This document shows positions 63,244 through 64,000 of a stretch of DNA of 64,000 bases, in pieces. Position 1 is the first letter of the stretch. Each line of letters opens with the position of its first letter. The stretch covers positions 186,001 to 250,000 of the forward strand of contig NZ_JAUYTT010000008.1 in the NCBI RefSeq assembly GCF_030695035.1, written 5' to 3'. The DNA is from Frigidibacter sp. GTDB taxonomy: Bacteria > Pseudomonadota > Alphaproteobacteria > Rhodobacterales > Rhodobacteraceae. Both the position numbers and the translations under genes were made by a program. The notes beneath the pieces were generated by a model, which was given only the letters and a program-made list of their open reading frames with translations, made no database searches and had not been told where the DNA came from.

Positions 63244-64000
63244 ATGAAACTGCTTTCGCGTGCCCTGACAGGCTCCGACGCCTTCCGCGCCAACCGCGCC
63301 GCGCATCTGGGAATGATCGAGGCGGTGGCCGAGGTTGCCCGTGTCGCGGCGGAGGGCGGCGGCGCCAAGGCCCTCGCCCGCCACACCTCGCGCGGCAAGA
63401 TGCCCCCGCGCGAGCGGGTGGCGAATCTGCTCGACCCCGGCAGCCCGTTCCTCGAGATCGGCGCCACCGCCGCACATGGCCTCTATGACGGCGCCGCCCC
63501 CGCCGCCGGCGTGATCGCCGGCATCGGCCGGGTGCATGGGCTGGAGGTGATGGTGGTCGCCAACGATGCCACCGTGAAGGGCGGCACCTATTACCCGATG
63601 ACGGTGAAGAAACACCTGCGCGCGCAGGAGATCGCCGAGGAGAACCATCTCCCCTGCATCTACCTGGTGGATTCGGGCGGCGCCAACCTGCCCAGCCAGG
63701 ATGAGGTCTTCCCCGACCGCGACCATTTCGGCCGCATCTTCTACAATCAGGCCAGGATGAGCGCCAAGGGCATCGCCCAGATCGCCGTGGTGATGGGCAG
63801 CTGCACGGCGGGGGGTGCCTATGTGCCGGCGATGTCGGATGTCACCATCATCGTCAAGGATCAGGGCACCATCTTCCTCGCCGGCCCGCCGCTGGTGAAG
63901 GCGGCGACGGGCGAGATCGTCACCTCCGAAGACTTGGGCGGCGGCGATGTCCACACCCGCCTCTCCGGCGTTGCCGACTATCTGGCCGAGGATGACACCC
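63244..64000 (+). CDS. mccB: Methylcrotonyl-CoA carboxylase beta subunit (partial, runs off the end)
   Basis: The frame is open from the ATG at 63244 to the window end (252 codons; the full family has about 530). The product starts [20 protein letters not shown] and has [26 protein letters not shown], the acyl-CoA-site segment [20 protein letters not shown] that separates MCC and geranyl-CoA carboxylases from PccB, and [21 protein letters not shown]. It carboxylates 3-methylcrotonyl-CoA after ivd in leucine degradation. The biotin subunit should lie beyond the window. Confidence 0.93.
   Translation, partial: MKLLSRALTGSDAFRANRAAHLGMIEAVAEVARVAAEGGGAKALARHTSRGKMPPRERVANLLDPGSPFLEIGATAAHGLYDGAAPAAGVIAGIGRVHGLEVMVVANDATVKGGTYYPMTVKKHLRAQEIAEENHLPCIYLVDSGGANLPSQDEVFPDRDHFGRIFYNQARMSAKGIAQIAVVMGSCTAGGAYVPAMSDVTIIVKDQGTIFLAGPPLVKAATGEIVTSEDLGGGDVHTRLSGVADYLAEDDT

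Overview
The window is GC-rich chromosomal DNA from an alphaproteobacterium, almost certainly of the Rhodobacteraceae (Rhodobacter/Paracoccus/Gemmobacter-like). This rests on the strong G/C third-position bias, the ethylmalonyl-type propionyl-CoA gene block (pccB, small lipoproteins, pccA, methylmalonyl-CoA mutase), the SqrR-type ArsR regulator, the HdaA-type DnaA inactivator and the phnCDEE transporter. I see no rRNA, tRNA, CRISPR array, prophage or intact insertion sequence. The content reads as ordinary core and accessory metabolism with several dispersed intergenic repeats.

Layout. 1-5.1 kb: a partial gene end, a small HTH protein, a two-gene RND efflux operon and a convergent SqrR/BigR-like persulfide-sensor gene. 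5.2-8.1 kb: flavin reductase, then a LysR regulator divergent from an MFS transporter with a clear inverted repeat between them. 8.2-13.0 kb: phosphonate transport operon phnC-phnD-phnE-phnE plus a hexapeptide transferase, without C-P lyase genes. 13-16.9 kb: aroQ, an Hsp70-like (YegD) protein and an SLC13-type transporter with RCK domains. 17-25.7 kb: the propionyl-CoA to succinyl-CoA block, with five small, mostly secreted or lipoprotein genes between pccB and pccA. 25.9-29.6 kb: VOC, GNAT, DjlA-like, endonuclease-fold and secreted proteins. 29.6-35.4 kb (minus strand): ppx, ppk, hdaA and an AI-2E family permease. 35.6-43.6 kb: proS, kynU, a small methyltransferase, pntAB and a DUF3422 protein.

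43.7-53.4 kb is a divergent catabolic unit: a peptide-type ABC importer (SBP and two permeases on minus; a fused double ATPase on plus) joined to two M20 amidohydrolases and an FAD oxidoreductase. It looks like uptake and deacylation of an N-acylated amino acid or small peptide followed by amine oxidation. 53.4-60.9 kb: DUF1810, moaA, DNA alkylation repair, glmS, glmU, a Gph-like phosphatase and a DegT-type aminotransferase. 61.2-64 kb: the start of a leucine-degradation cluster (isovaleryl-CoA dehydrogenase and methylcrotonyl-CoA carboxylase beta subunit), interrupted by an ompW gene carrying a perfect FNR box.

The most interesting signals lie outside the enzymes. A 190-bp multi-hairpin repeat occurs twice (54865-55056 and 60965-61155). 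A 3' hairpin element follows aroQ, proS and pntB. A 38-bp element is shared between the phn cluster and the kynU intergenic region. A SqrR-type site (ATTC-N8-GAAT) lies in front of the RND operon. A PccR-like TTTGCAAA region precedes pccB, and a TetR-like operator sits on the isovaleryl-CoA dehydrogenase promoter.
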